Positions 43,870 through 54,959 of a stretch of DNA of 64,000 nucleotides are shown here, in pieces. The position numbers and the translations under genes are program-made. How positions within the stretch are numbered: the first letter of the stretch is position 1; each line of letters starts with the position of its first letter. The notes below the pieces were generated by a model, which saw only the letters and a list, made by a program, of their open reading frames with translations, did not search any database and had not been told where the DNA came from. This stretch comes from Chrysoporthe austroafricana. Lineage: Eukaryota > Ascomycota > Sordariomycetes > Diaporthales > Cryphonectriaceae. The stretch spans positions 3,660,342 to 3,724,341 of the forward strand of contig JYIP02000007.1 in the NCBI GenBank assembly GCA_001051155.2, read 5' to 3'.

Positions 43870-44725
43870 GCAAACCTGCATACGGTAGTGGGCAAACATG
43901 CGTCTGGTCTGTCTGATCGGCAGGGCAAACCTGCATCTAATGAGCAAATTTGCATCAAGTCCGTTTACTGTCAGGCAAATATGCGTCGCTAGCGCAGGCA
44001 AACCTGCGTATAATAGTAGGCAATCCGGCCTGTCGACTATCGAGCAAACATGCGTCTGATCGGCAAGGCAAACCTGCGTCTAGTAAGCAAACCTGCATCA
44101 AGTCCGTCTACTGCCAAGCAAATTTGTGTCTGATCTGTCTAATCAGCAAGGCAAACCTGCATACGGTAGTGGGCAAACATGCGTCTGGTCTGTCTGGTCG
44201 GCAAGGCAAACCTGCGTATAGTAAGCAAACATGCGTCGCTAGCGCAGGCAAACCTGCATATAGTAGTAGGCAAACCTGCGTCTGGCCTATCGACTATCGA
44301 GCAAACATGCATCTGATCTGTCTGATCGGCAAGGCAAACCTGCGTCTAATAAGCAAACATGCCAGGCAAACATATGTCTGATCTATCTGATCAGCAAGGC
44401 AAACCTGCGTATGGAAGTAGGCAATCCTGCGTCTGGCCTATCGACTATTGAGCAAACATGCGTCTTACCTATCCGATCGGCAAGGCAAAACTGCATCTAG
44501 TAAGCAAACATGCATCAAGTCTGTCTACTATCGAGCAAACATGCATCCCTAGCGCAGGCAAACTTGCGTATAGTAGTAGGCAAACTTGCGTTTAGCCTGT
44601 CGACTATTGAGCAAACATGCATCAAGTCCGCTTACTGTCGAGCAAACATGCATCAAGTCCGTCTACTGTCGAGCAAACATGCGTCAAGTACGTCTACTGT
44701 CCAGGAAACATGCGTCGCTAGCGCA
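43870..44725 (+). repeat. Higher-order modular array of about 33 GCAAAC units of six types
   Basis: Every unit begins GCAAACMTGCRT or a close variant and then takes one of a few endings: a (CTGGTCTGTCTGATCGGCAAG, about 33 bp), b (AYRGTAGTAG, 22), c (CTARTAA, about 20), d (CAAGTCCGTCTACTGTCGA, 31), e (CGCTAGCGCAG, 23), f (CTGGCCTATCGACTATCGA, 31). The prevailing order is a-c-d-e-b-f, a ring of about 160 bp, passed through about five times with omissions, then d-d-d-e at the end. There is no coding potential beyond chance. Confidence 0.85.
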
Positions 44726-45300
44726 AAGGTCTGAAGGCGTGGTAACTGGTGACGCAGTGTGAAAATATTAGCCGGGCTCTGTACGCGCTATAGCAGACCG
44801 GGCTCGTTGCTAAACCCTTCCGCGCATCCGCTAACCCGGTCCATTTTGACAGGTCGCTGCGCTAAAGTGCGACGGCCCCGTTCCTCTGTGAATGCATGTG
44901 ACTGTAGCGCGTGGCAGTCTGTCCGCCAGAGCTCCTTTTCAACCCCCCCCCCCGGCGGGGTCGCATAGCAGTCCGGCACGCCCTGTAGCGCTATACAGCC
45001 CCGGCAGCCCTTCTCTCCTCTCGGGATCGTAGCGGATAGGCGGTAGAATGCATCTCCCAGTGCGTTTATGCAAGGCCGGGCGCGTCTGGGTGGTATGTGA
45101 CAGTCTGGTATGGTCTGTCCGCCAGAGAGAATTGAAGCTGCCCTGAGCCATGGGCGGAGGGCCTCGAACAGACCAGGGGGCTTAAGCGCAAGTTTTCGGA
45201 CCTTCTTCTCCTTTGTCACATCTCTTTCTCCTCATATCCGTGACCTCTCTTCCTCACGACCTCTTCTGTGATTAGATTGCTCTAATTGCCTCGAGCGATG
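44726..45300. other. Repeat-flanked spacer
   Basis: It has two short similar segments ending GTCTGTCCGCCAGAG (44905-44933 and 45098-45130), a C-tract at 44943-44955 and GCGGGGTCGCATAGC-type sequence. No gene is seen. Confidence 0.4.
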
Positions 45301-45310
45301 CCATTCCATT

Positions 45311-45710
45311 TTAGTGCCAGAGGTAAAGGCTCCGAGTGCGTTGTCCAATGCCAGGTCGCATATACTCTATAAGTACGCATGATCCTTGGCTGTTGAACGC
45401 CCTAGAAGTGAACAATTGGGAGACACGTACCATATCGACCGGAGTTGCATTGGAAAGTCCATACTCGGCTGCATGGCCCTTGACGCTCTTCACTGCCTGG
45501 TAGATGTTTCGGAAGCGCGGGTTCGGGGGAAACTGGTCCTGAGGCGCAGGTGCCGGCGACATGTCTGAGGCGAGGGGCGTGCCGCTGCGCCGTCCATCGG
45601 CTGATGCGCCGCATGCTGCTCCGTCACCGACATAGCCCTCAAACGTCCCGATGCCAGGCGTAACCACGAACTCGAACCCAGGAGTATGAGGGACTCGGAG
45701 GCTGAGACAT
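45311..45710 (-). pseudogene. Exon fragment of a glycyl-radical-enzyme (pyruvate formate-lyase family) gene
   Basis: The minus-strand frame reads GFEFVVTPGIGTFEGYVGDG, then ACGASADGRRSGTPLASDMS and IYQAVKSVKGHAAEYGLSNA, ending TPVDM at a GTACGT splice donor. GTFE...GASADGRRSG.PLASD is a hallmark of the PFL/glycerol-dehydratase/choline-lyase family just before the glycyl-radical domain. The catalytic Cys-containing region and the C-terminal Gly loop are absent. Retention of a donor site, with a probable CAG acceptor upstream, shows a genomic rather than cDNA origin. Plus-strand 45756-45850 reads like another unrelated protein fragment (YSDSILVSGNTAPRWRLGTH). Confidence 0.55.
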
Positions 45711-45989
45711 GCAAGAAATGGGCAGACGTTTTACGGGGTAATGAGGGCGAGCAAAGGTTTACTCCGACAGCATCCTAGTCTCCGGCAACACCGCGCCCCG
45801 CTGGCGGCTGGGGACGCACATGCTGCGGTCCGCCTCGGAGCTGGGCTACGCGCCGTCGACGTTGTGTTGGTATTGTAGTGGTGGTGGAGGTGGTGTTGTG
45901 GTGGAAGTGGTAGGTACTTGGTGCGGAATCCGCCATATGCCTCTGCCTGAACACCACCACACCTGCCACCCAGGCCTGCACGGCCCGAA

Positions 45990-46400
45990 ACTACCCGGAA
46001 AGGCAAGATATAGCTTGTCTGAAGCTATTGCCGGGGGTGGTAAAGGCTTAAGACCCTCTGCGCTATTCTATTTTGCAGGCTAGGCGCCAGACTGGCTGTT
46101 TGAGCTGCCCGAAGTTTGGGGCTCGTGCAGATTAGTGCAGATCAGACCTATAGCCCTCGAACAGACAAACTTGCTTCGGATTTTCACAGATACAGGTCAA
46201 AATCGTTTGGGCAAAGCTACATCTGGATCGGATAACTTGCTCTATCTTATCCCAGGGATTTTTGAAGGCATATCACCCCTCTGCGTCGTGCTATGGCCTT
46301 CGGACGCCCTTCTCAGGCTGGTTCTGGGTGCTCGACAGATGCGCGACAGACGGCCTTCCAGCGCGCAGCTGGCCTGCCCTCGTGCCCTCCCTGCCCGCGC
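45990..46400 (+). mobile_element. LINE-type tail, full pattern without a composite repeat upstream
   Basis: CCCGGAAAGGCAAGATA, TGTCTGAAGCTATTGCC, then GGTCAAAATCGTTTGGG, TTTTTGAAGGCATATCACCC and GGCCTTCGGACGCCCTTCTC, parallel to 4427-4750. It ends in the CCCACAGCTCGCGCC segment at about 46420-46440. 46450-47275 shows no other gene. Confidence 0.6.
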
Positions 46401-47275
46401 CCCATACAGTTCGCCCGCAGATCCCCACAGCTCGCGCCCGCCCACAGCACCCCCACAACCCGATAGAAATATCGCTGTCAAGAGCACTGTCTGGTAACGC
46501 GTCAGTACTGTCTGCTTGATCTCTTGACCACTTGAAAAGACTGTCCAATACAGATGTGTATCTTGAACATTCTGTATCCAGATACAGAATTCGTATGCTC
46601 GGACCGCTTTGTGGCTCGTGCGCGGCCAGGTGAACCGCCCTTGCTTAGATTATCAAGCTGGAATTTTTGATCGGCCAGTTTGCTTTACTGGCTATCATTG
46701 CATCGTAGCTCGGCATGCCTACTATGCATGCACAGTTGTGGAAAATAGTACCCACTCGCGGAATCTCTACGCGGCGCCCATGTGGATTTCGTGAAGGTAT
46801 AGCACCCCCCCCCCTCTCCCCTAAAATCGCCCTTGGAACGCTCCCATCACCACAACGCCTTCTCCTTCCACCCCCCCGGCCCCTTGCTACTCGAACGGCC
46901 GCGCTGCGTCAGCAGGGTGGAACGTGGACGGAATAGCGCAAATCTTGTCTGTTTATCGTAAGGTCTTGATTGGTCGATAGGCTGACTAGCGCTCACGGCC
47001 GGCGCAGATAAGACACGCGACTTCAACCCTGACTCGCGTCGCCAACACGAAAACGCATGACCATCCATCCGGTGACAGTTCTTCTCTACGCGCGCGGGCG
47101 CACTCCTCCTGCATCTTTGTCGCCAAACTACCCTGGTTGTGTGGTATTGGTTGGCTGATGATATCCCCACAAGTCGGTCGAATGAGTCACTTGGCCCGAT
47201 CCGATGCCAGCGCAGGCAGCTTGTTATCACCGCCCGTCTCCCCCCTCTTCATCGCCTTCTGCGGGATGGCCCCTC

Positions 47276-49020
47276 ATGGCGCAGAACCGGAAGAGACCAC
47301 CCACACATGAGGCTTTGCCAGACAGCCGTCCCACGAAAGCTCGGAAGACCGACAGTCTCTCGCCAGACGAGCATTCGGCCAAGGGACTACGGCGCTCCAA
47401 GTCCCCAGCAGAGAGTGTCATTCCACCTGCACTTGAACATCACGGTTCTTGGCATGATCCACCCGAGTTTTGGGATAGACTCTCGACGATTCCGCTTATC
47501 CATAAAGCCCTCGAAGAACTGGACCGACGCACCCGTGCACAGCCTGCCTTTCCCTCCCATCCGTCTCCCACGCCGCCGCCACCGACAGCGCTTGCCCGAG
47601 GCCCTGCCCCGACGCCGGCGAATCCCCAACACCTTGCTCGTTTTGCGCGTCACGGCGGACCAGACCTGCGCGATCTCCGACAGTATCCCGCTCCTGCAGC
47701 AGGGTGCCACCGATTCGCTGACGCCATGAGCTCTTCATCACAAGGCCGAGCAACCAAGTCCGCTGCTCCAACAAGTGTTCCAAAGTCGGGGACGACCAAG
47801 AGCAGGAAGTCGACAACAGCCTACCACCGCGGCTTCGAGCAGCACTTGACCGACTATGGAATCCATGCCAGCTGGAGATCGCAGCGGCCGAGTTCAGAGG
47901 AAGCAAGGGCAGCACTGGTGGCCCCCAGGCCCTCCCTCTCGCCCTCTCGCTTCTCCGATGGCGCGTTCGAGGCTTTCCAGGCGAACGATGCGCAGGCGAA
48001 AGACGAAGACGATGTGAAGCGCCATGTGATCCCTCGCCATTACCGGAGCCAATCATGTCGACCATCCTTCCGCTGCGAATATGCAGTTTGCGAACCTTCA
48101 GCCGCTCACGGACGGCACGATCGCCCCGGCCCAGCCAGATCTGTACTATGGCGCATACCCGGAACAGCTCGACCGCCCCGTCCGCAACGAACTCGGGCCG
48201 CACATTACGCCCTCGAACGATGCTCGACAGACCGATAGCGCCGAACTGCTTCCTGGAGTACAAGGGACCCGACGGGTCCCTGGCGGTGGCGACCCGACAG
48301 GCCCGCTACGACGGGGCGGTCGGGGCACGCGCCATGCACAGCCTGCAGAACTACGGCGTGGTGGACGGGCCGGGCTACGACGGCAATGCGTACACGTTCA
48401 GCTCGATCTACCACGGCGGCCAGCTCAAGATGTACGCCCACCACGCTACCGCGCCGACGGCGCCGGGGGGCCGGCCGGAGTACCACATGACGCAGCTCCG
48501 GACGTTTGGCATGACGGATTCTCGCGAGACCTTCGTCGGGGGCGCTACGGCGTTCAGGAACGCGAGGAGCCTAGCGAAGCGGCATCGGGACGCCTTCATC
48601 CGGGCCGCGAACGCCAGGTACCGAGCGGGGACCGCGGCAGCGCCGGAACCCCCCACTGTTCCGGCCGAAGCAGGTTCCGAGGACGGCTCAAGCTCGGACG
48701 AATACGTGGACTGCGAGGCCGACCACTGGCCACAGGACACCGACGGGGTACCGCCTGCCGACGAACAAGACAACCAACGAGGGCCCAGCCAGACGTCTGG
48801 ATCCGTGTATGCTGCCACAGAATAGGCGGCAAGCATTACGACAAGCTTCACCTCGAGCCTGACCTCGGGAAACAGCCAGCACCGCCGCAAAGCCTCTTCG
48901 AAGCGCCAGAGGGCTTCACAGAGCCCGCCGTCGCGCTCCCATCGCCCGAAAAAACATGGTTCGTTAAAGAACGCAGGCCAGAAGGAACCAAGGGCCAGTA
49001 GAATTACATATCTAGTATAG
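47276..49020 (+). pseudogene. DUF7924-like PD-(D/E)XK-fold gene, decayed paralog
   Basis: ATG 47276. Aligned by eye with the intact paralog at 52637 it shows one frame change near 48040 (extra base after HVIP), a second near 48215, and an in-frame TAG at 48823-48825, after which a basic tail stays open to TAG 49018. The N-terminus is basic (KRPPTHEALPDSRPTKARK), followed by the shared PPEFWDRLSTIPL and FARHGGPDLRDLR. The core shows LTDGTIAPAQPDLYYG, NCFLEYKGPDGS (Glu at 48256, Lys at 48262) and QARYDGAVGARAMHSLQNYG, all intact. The three lesions lie outside the catalytic-type motifs. Insertion or deletion errors in the assembly could mimic the two frame changes, but the TAG would still remain. 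Confidence 0.75.
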
Positions 49021-49089
49021 CATAGAGCCAGTTGGATACCCATAATGCCATACATGCCGCAAGCGAATATTTCCAGACCTTACGTAGAT

Positions 49090-49400
49090 AGGGGCCGTAG
49101 AGAAGTGCATCCATTAGCGAGGGGACGGCAGAGAGGGCAGAGGAGGGCCGCGCTCTTTTGCACTTTTTTGCCCTGTCCGAACGCTTTTGACCTGTATTTG
49201 CGCAATCCGAAGCTGATCTGTCTGTCGGGGGGCTCTGCCATCTACTCTGCACGAGCCCGGGCTTCGGACAGCTCAAACAGCCAGTCTGGCAGCCCGGCCT
49301 GCGAATAATAACAGCACAAAGGGTCTTGCGCCCTTGCTACCCGCGGCCATAGCTGCAGACAAGCCCGATCTTGCGTTTCCAGGTGGTTGCAAGCCGTGCA
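49090..49400 (-). mobile_element. LINE-type tail following composite repeat copy F
   Basis: Minus strand: GGGTAGCAAGGGCGCAAGAC, ATTCGCAGGCCGGGCTGCC, GACAGACAGATCAGCTTCGG and GGTCAAAAGCGTTCGGAC, then the GGGCAGAG-type motif. It lies on the same strand as copy F, about 250 bp downstream of its M5. Confidence 0.6.
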
Positions 49401-49649
49401 GCCCCGTATTGCAGGTGTGGTGGCGTTCGGACGGATCGTCGGGCTCTGGTCTTTGGGGGGCGTGGGCGAGAGGGTGTGGGCGAAGGCGGCAGGCAGAGGC
49501 ACAGGCTGTGGATTATTGCACCCAAGCACCCAAGCACCCACCCACCCACCATACCACACACACCACACGATGCCACAACAAGGCCATAACACCATACCAC
49601 AACGCGCCATACTGCCACCACGAATGCCCGGGAGGTACGGATACTTGAC

Positions 49650-51990
49650 AAGAAGCTTGGGGATAACCTGGAAGGAAGACGGGACGTGAAAAGGCCGTTT
49701 GAGGACAGCGCAAAAGACTAACGAACCAAAAGATACGGGACTGCTTGTCCATGCGCGCGACGGGGAGGACAGGGCAGGGAAGGGAGACAAGGCAAAGACG
49801 AGAAGCGTGGTAGGGTGGGTGCGTGCTGCGCACTCGACGCAGAGATAACAGCAAGCTGAAGACGACGTTTCCGCCAACCAAGCTCGAGATATGGCTCCCT
49901 CCTCTTCCGCCGACCAACCTCCGCGGCGCGCAGGGACCGAAACCGGGGGCGGGAAGCTCGGGAGACAAAACTGAAAAGAAACTCGGTGACGACAACCAGA
50001 GGACATGGGGAAAAGGGCCCGGCAAGCAACTATCCGGGACGATATGAAAACAGCGACAGGAAAAAATAAGTTTTAAAGACGGGGGGGAGGGGGCCTGGAC
50101 GATAAGACCACGACAGTACAAGGGGGGAAGACAAGGCAGACGAGGAGGAGGCGTGGTGCGTATGCCGCGCAGCCGAACCGCCTCGACGCGAATACGATAA
50201 CAAGCTGAGGAGGTCTGGGAGAGATTTGAAAGCTGGAGCAGCGGTGCGAACTACGCAAGCTGTGAGGGCTGTACGAGCTGCGCGAACTGTGCAAGCCCTG
50301 GGAGCTGTAGCAGCTGCAAGAAAAAGAGATCTGGGAGGAGGAATAGGACTTGCTCTAGGAGCTGCGCGAGCTGTGCAAACTCCAGAAGCTGTCAGAGCCC
50401 TGGGAGCTGCAAGAGCTGCGAGAGAAGTGGGAGCAGCTATGCCAGCTATGCCAGCTATGCCAGCTATGCCAGCTATGCCAGCTATGCAAGCTGTACGAGC
50501 TGCACGGGCTGTGCGAAGATGGGGGGTCCTGGGAGGATATCTGGGAGCCGTGAGAGGAGTGCGAGTTGTACGAGCTCTCGAAGCTCTCGGAGCTGCGCGA
50601 GCTGTGAATGCAGTGCGAAAACGAGGTCTGGTGGGAGCTGTGGGAGCTGTGGGAGCTCTCGGGGCTGTGAAGTGCGAGCTGTGGGAGAGCAGCTCTGGCA
50701 GCTGTGCCAGCCATGCGAGCTCTCGGAGCTGTGGGAAGAGGGAGATCTGGGAGGGAAGCTGTGGAAGACAGTGTCAAGAACGCTGTGGGAGGAAGAGCAA
50801 GAGCACTGGGAGCCGTGGCAGCAGGACTGCGAGAGGACACAATGATGACACATGCTCTGGTCGGCCGGCAGACAAACAGGCAGGCAGGCAGGCAGGCAGC
50901 CAGACAGCCAGACGGCCAGACGGCCACAAGAAAGGGGGGAGCGCTTGCAGGATATGGGATGCTCTGCACCAGCAGAGGAGGAGGGAGGTACAATGTTCTG
51001 CAAAGCAGCTAGCTTTAGCAGAGGAGGAGGAGGAGGAGGAAGAGGCATACTAGGCTATGACAAAGAAAAGGGAGAGCTTCGACAGCGCAAGAAGGCGATG
51101 ATGCCATCGCAAGCACGGACTGGTTTACACAAGGGAAGAGGCTAGAGTCAGCAGAGGAGGGAGCACCCACAGCAGCTGTTGAGGCTGCCAGCTGGTGGCG
51201 ACAGAAGAGGAGGAGGGAACACGAACAGGATGTGCAGCTGTCGAGGCAGCCAGATGGCTCGTGGCGACAGAGGAAGAGTGGCTTCAACAAAGGCAGAGGG
51301 AATGCACACGAACAGGATATGCTGCTGTCGAAGCAGCCAGCTGGTGTCGACAGAGGAGGACGAGGAGGCATGCTGGGGATGCCATACAGGCAGCTGGCTG
51401 GCTCTGACAAAGAGGAGAGGAGTCGGTGACGCCATCGCAAGGCACGGGCTGGTCTGGTTCTGCACAAGAGGAAGAACGCACGGACTGGGCTGCATTGAGG
51501 AATGTGTCAGCACCAGTGCGCGTGATCACGTGGTTCGGCTATAGCCGGACATAAGGCTATGGTCGGGCCATAAGCTGTAGTCGTGCGGGGGGCAAGCTGC
51601 GTGCGCGGGGCATAGAGGAGGATAGATAGCTGTGTGCGTGAAGGGACAAGCTGTGTGTAGCTTTGTTCTCGCCCGCCAGCCTTGTCTCCCTGTAGGAGCT
51701 GTGCGCGCTCTGGGAGCCCTCAAAGCTCTGGGAGCCCTCAAAGCTCTGGGAGCCCTCAAAGCTCTGGGAGCCGTGCTATGCAAGCTCCTGGACCTGTAGG
51801 AGCTCTGGGAGCTATGGGGTGCGAGCTGTGGGAGGTACGGAAGCTGTAAGAGCTCTGTACAAGCTCTCGGAACTCTGGGAGCAGCTATGGAATGCGAGCT
51901 ATGGGGGGCGTGGGAGCTGTAAGAGCTCTGTGGAAGCTGCAAGAGCTCTAGAGTGCGAGCTATAGGAAGTATGGAAGCTGTAAGAGCTCT
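49650..51990 (-). mobile_element. Composite repeat copy F, complete, minus strand
   Basis: In element order: M1 at 51680-51500 (core 51536-51547), M2 at about 51490-50850, M3 at 50720-50230 including five perfect 9-bp units CCAGCTATG (50435-50485), a short M4 and M5 at 50200-49660. A second GAGCTCTGGG array (51690-51990) lies upstream of M1. A (GGCA)n run is at 50878-50900. Long open frames on both strands follow from the array. 52000-52500 is AT-richer and without a gene. Confidence 0.7.
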
Positions 51991-52636
51991 GTAGAAGCTA
52001 TAAGACGCGTTCGTGGTTTGTCTTGCACCGCACGGCGCCTCTTTTCGCCAGCCAGGCGCCATTCGGTTCTTGAGCTTGGGCTCGCCATCGCTCGCGATTT
52101 TCTCTATATCGGCAGTGCCCTGGCAATCTGAGCCCGCGAAGCTTTGCCTAGGGGCTGCCAACCTTGCATTAGCTGTAGGAATCTTATAAAGGGTACAAAA
52201 AAGGGCTTTCTGTACTTGCTTGCGTGCTAAATCTTTTGTTTTCAAACAATGACAGTTCACCTTCCGGACTAGAAGACAAAGCTTCTTCCCACATTACGAC
52301 TATAATATGCCCTGTAGCACTTACGTATAAGTCATGGGGGATTGTACGCTACTTGTGGTCTGCATTCCTTTGATAACAGTAAAATAAACGAGCATGCCAG
52401 TTCGCGGTATCGAAGCTGCGTAGTAGCGCATACTACGATCTTTTATCGTACGGTGCATTAGTAAACAAGGTGGCCTTCCTTGCCTTGCCTGGGCAGGCAT
52501 CTCGACGCCACCCCCTCTCCGGCCCGGAGCCGAGCCAATCGCTACGCGCCAACGTAACTTTGTCTCAACGCAGCTGGTGCTCTTGACCACTATACCAGTT
52601 CCCACGCGCCTCATCGCTTTGCAGGACAGCCCCATT

Positions 52637-54508
52637 ATGGCCACGTCGCAGGACTGCAAGAGACGATACGCGCACAAGTACTCGTGCGACGACGGCCGCC
52701 GGACCAAGGCGCGGGAGATCGGTCCGTCCGCGCCAGACAAGCCTCCAGACCGGACAGCAGCAGCACCCGCGCCCAACAATCACAACAACAAGAGCCCTCC
52801 GGCAGGGGATGCGGCTGGTCCGCCTGCCCCTGGCCGCCGCCGTTCCAGCGCCTGGCGCTACCCGCCTGAGTTCTGGGACAGACTCTCGACGATCCCGCTG
52901 GACCGCTCGGCCCTGCGAGAGCTCGACCGGCGGAACAGCGTACGGCCTGCCTCGCCCCCCCCTCCGCCTCCGCCCACAGGGCCCGCCCGGGACCTCCTCG
53001 GCCAGGACGTCGCCCGGTTTGCACGCCACGGCGGACCAGACCTACGCGACCTCCGAGGGTATCCCGACCGTGCAGTGATGGATCGCCCGTCCGCCGGTGC
53101 CGGCGCTATGGGCTCTTCGTCCCAAAGCCAGGCAGCCAGGTCTACCGACCCGACAGTTGTCACAAGCTCGACGACGATCAAGACCAGGAAGACCTCAGCT
53201 TACACCCAGGGTTTCGCACAGCACTTATCCGACCATGGCATCCATACAATTTGGGAGTCGCAAGAGCCAGACCTGGAAGAAGTGCGAGCGGCACTGGTCG
53301 TCCCGAGGCGATCACTTTCCCCTTCTCAGTTCTCTGACAGCGCGTTCAAAGCCTTCTGCGAGACCGGTGCGCAAGCGCAAAACGAGAGAGACGTCTATGA
53401 ACAGTTCTTCCCAACTCTTGCTGGCCCGTTGGAAGACAGTAGGCCATGCACCAAGGACGTGGAATTTAACAATTTTGCGCCACTGACCGATGGCACTATC
53501 GTGGCACCGAAACCAGATCTCGCTCTTGGGGCCGTTTCTGGGCACCTGAACCCCAATGTCCGCAATGATCTCCATCGTTATGTGGTCCCCTGCACTGCAA
53601 CAGACAGACTGATAGCACCCAATTTCTTTGTGGAAGTCAAAGGCCCAGCCGGATCGACAAAGGTGATGGTAGAGCAGGCTCGTTACGACGGCGCGGTTGG
53701 GGCCCGTGCCATGCACAGCCTGCAGAACTATGGCCGGGAAGGCCAGGAACCTATCTACGACGGCAAGGCTTATACATACAGCTTCACCTACCGTGACGAG
53801 ACTTTCAAGCTGTACGCCCACCACGCTACTGCGCCTGCGACGCCAGGAGGGCGGCGCGAATACCACATGACCTATGTAACCGGCTATTTGATCACGGCCG
53901 GGCGCGAGAGTTTCGTCGAAGGCGTTACTGCCTTCAGGAACGTGAGGGACTTGGCGAAGAAGCACCGAGACACCCTCATCCGGGACGCAAACGCCAGGTA
54001 CGAAGGAAGGACGTCAGCAGCCCAGGAAGAAGCCATCGCCGCCGCTCCGGCCACGGCACGCCCCGAGCGAGACTCCAGCTCGGACCAGGCTACGAGCGAC
54101 GACGAGGCTCACAAGCCGCAGGACGAGCAGGAGGACGAGGAGGACGAGGAGGACGAGGAGCAGGACGAGGACGAGGACGAGGAGCAGGAGGACGAGGAGG
54201 ACGAGGACGAGGACGAGGAGGATGAGGAGGATAAGGAGGACGAGGAGGACGAGGACGAGGATGAGGAGGATAAGGAGGATAAGGACGAGGACGAGGACGA
54301 ACCGCTACTTAGCCAGGCGGTTGGCGCACTTGATGCTGCCACCGGGCCGGCGGTAGGCTTTGCGTCGAGCAACCCCCGGTCGGGAGGAAGCCGCGGCCGC
54401 GGCCGCCGCAACGCCTCTTCCAACAAGCGCCGCAGGGACTCGCACAGCCCGCCGCCATCGGGCTCCAAGCGTCCCAAGAGGCAGAACGCCGGGCGGTCAC
54501 GAGGATAG
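52637..54508 (+). CDS. DUF7924-like PD-(D/E)XK-fold protein with acidic run, 623 aa
   Basis: Single exon, ATG 52637, TAG at 54506. The N-terminus is basic and proline-rich. Shared family blocks are YPPEFWDRLSTIPLDRSALR, FARHGGPDLRDLRGYP and KTSAYTQGFAQHLSDHGIH. The core has APKPDLALG (Asp294), then NFFVEVKGPAGSTKV (Glu333, Lys335), QARYDGAVGARAMHSLQNYG and a tail helix FRNVRDLAKKHRDTLIRDAN. PD...ExK spacing fits a PD-(D/E)XK nuclease fold. All three catalytic-type residues are present, so activity is possible; this is inference, not a known function. Residues about 495-555 are almost only Asp/Glu (GAGGAC repeat, 54118-54300), followed by RGRGRRNASSNKRRR and SKRPKRQ, nuclear-signal-like. It lies 3.6 kb downstream of its broken paralog on the same strand. 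The acidic run may vary in length between strains. Confidence 0.8.
   Translation: MATSQDCKRRYAHKYSCDDGRRTKAREIGPSAPDKPPDRTAAAPAPNNHNNKSPPAGDAAGPPAPGRRRSSAWRYPPEFWDRLSTIPLDRSALRELDRRNSVRPASPPPPPPPTGPARDLLGQDVARFARHGGPDLRDLRGYPDRAVMDRPSAGAGAMGSSSQSQAARSTDPTVVTSSTTIKTRKTSAYTQGFAQHLSDHGIHTIWESQEPDLEEVRAALVVPRRSLSPSQFSDSAFKAFCETGAQAQNERDVYEQFFPTLAGPLEDSRPCTKDVEFNNFAPLTDGTIVAPKPDLALGAVSGHLNPNVRNDLHRYVVPCTATDRLIAPNFFVEVKGPAGSTKVMVEQARYDGAVGARAMHSLQNYGREGQEPIYDGKAYTYSFTYRDETFKLYAHHATAPATPGGRREYHMTYVTGYLITAGRESFVEGVTAFRNVRDLAKKHRDTLIRDANARYEGRTSAAQEEAIAAAPATARPERDSSSDQATSDDEAHKPQDEQEDEEDEEDEEQDEDEDEEQEDEEDEDEDEEDEEDKEDEEDEDEDEEDKEDKDEDEDEPLLSQAVGALDAATGPAVGFASSNPRSGGSRGRGRRNASSNKRRRDSHSPPPSGSKRPKRQNAGRSRG
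54118..54300 (+). repeat. GAGGAC microsatellite coding the acidic run
   Basis: About 180 bp of GAG/GAC codons with a few AAG and CAG. It is a length-change hotspot inside the gene above. Its antisense reads polyserine. Confidence 0.95.
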
Positions 54509-54586
54509 GTTTCTGTCTGTGTCATGGGCCAACGAAAGGCGCAGGTCGCGGGAACAGGCCGGTTCGGCGGAGACCAAGAATAAAAA

Positions 54587-54780
54587 CAGCGTGGCCCGGA
54601 TCCAACATCCGCGGCAAGGGACAGACAGCGTGGCCCGGATCCAACATCCACGGCAAAGGGCAGACAGCGTGGCCCGGATCCAACACCTACGGCAAAGGAC
54701 AGCGTGGCCCGGATCGGATCCAACATCCGCGGAAAGGGGCAGCGTGGCCCGGATCGGATCCAACATCCGCGGCAAGGGAC
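54587..54780 (+). repeat. Minisatellite of about 36-46 bp, five units
   Basis: Units contain AGCGTGGCCCGGATC, CAACATCCGCGGCAAGG and, in the last two, a doubled GGATCGGATCC. It starts 79 bp after the stop of the gene at 52637. Confidence 0.9.
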
Positions 54781-54959
54781 ACTCTTACTGGCAAAAAACA
54801 AAACGGTTCGGGATTAAAGAGCTAGACATATAGAATTAGATATATAGAATTAGAATATTTCCTACTGTCAAATAGATTTTAGATCTGCTTTTCAATTATT
54901 AATATAAATTGTTGGCTGGGCTTGTTCGTACGCTTTTGCCTAGATCTGTATATCGATAC

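Noticed and set aside
43870..44725. CRISPR-like array
   Set aside because: Repeat heads are short, the intervening sequences are a few recurring types rather than unique spacers, and the genome is fungal.
54109..54801. 230-codon minus-strand polyserine frame
   Set aside because: Antisense of the Asp/Glu-coding microsatellite and of the minisatellite after the gene.
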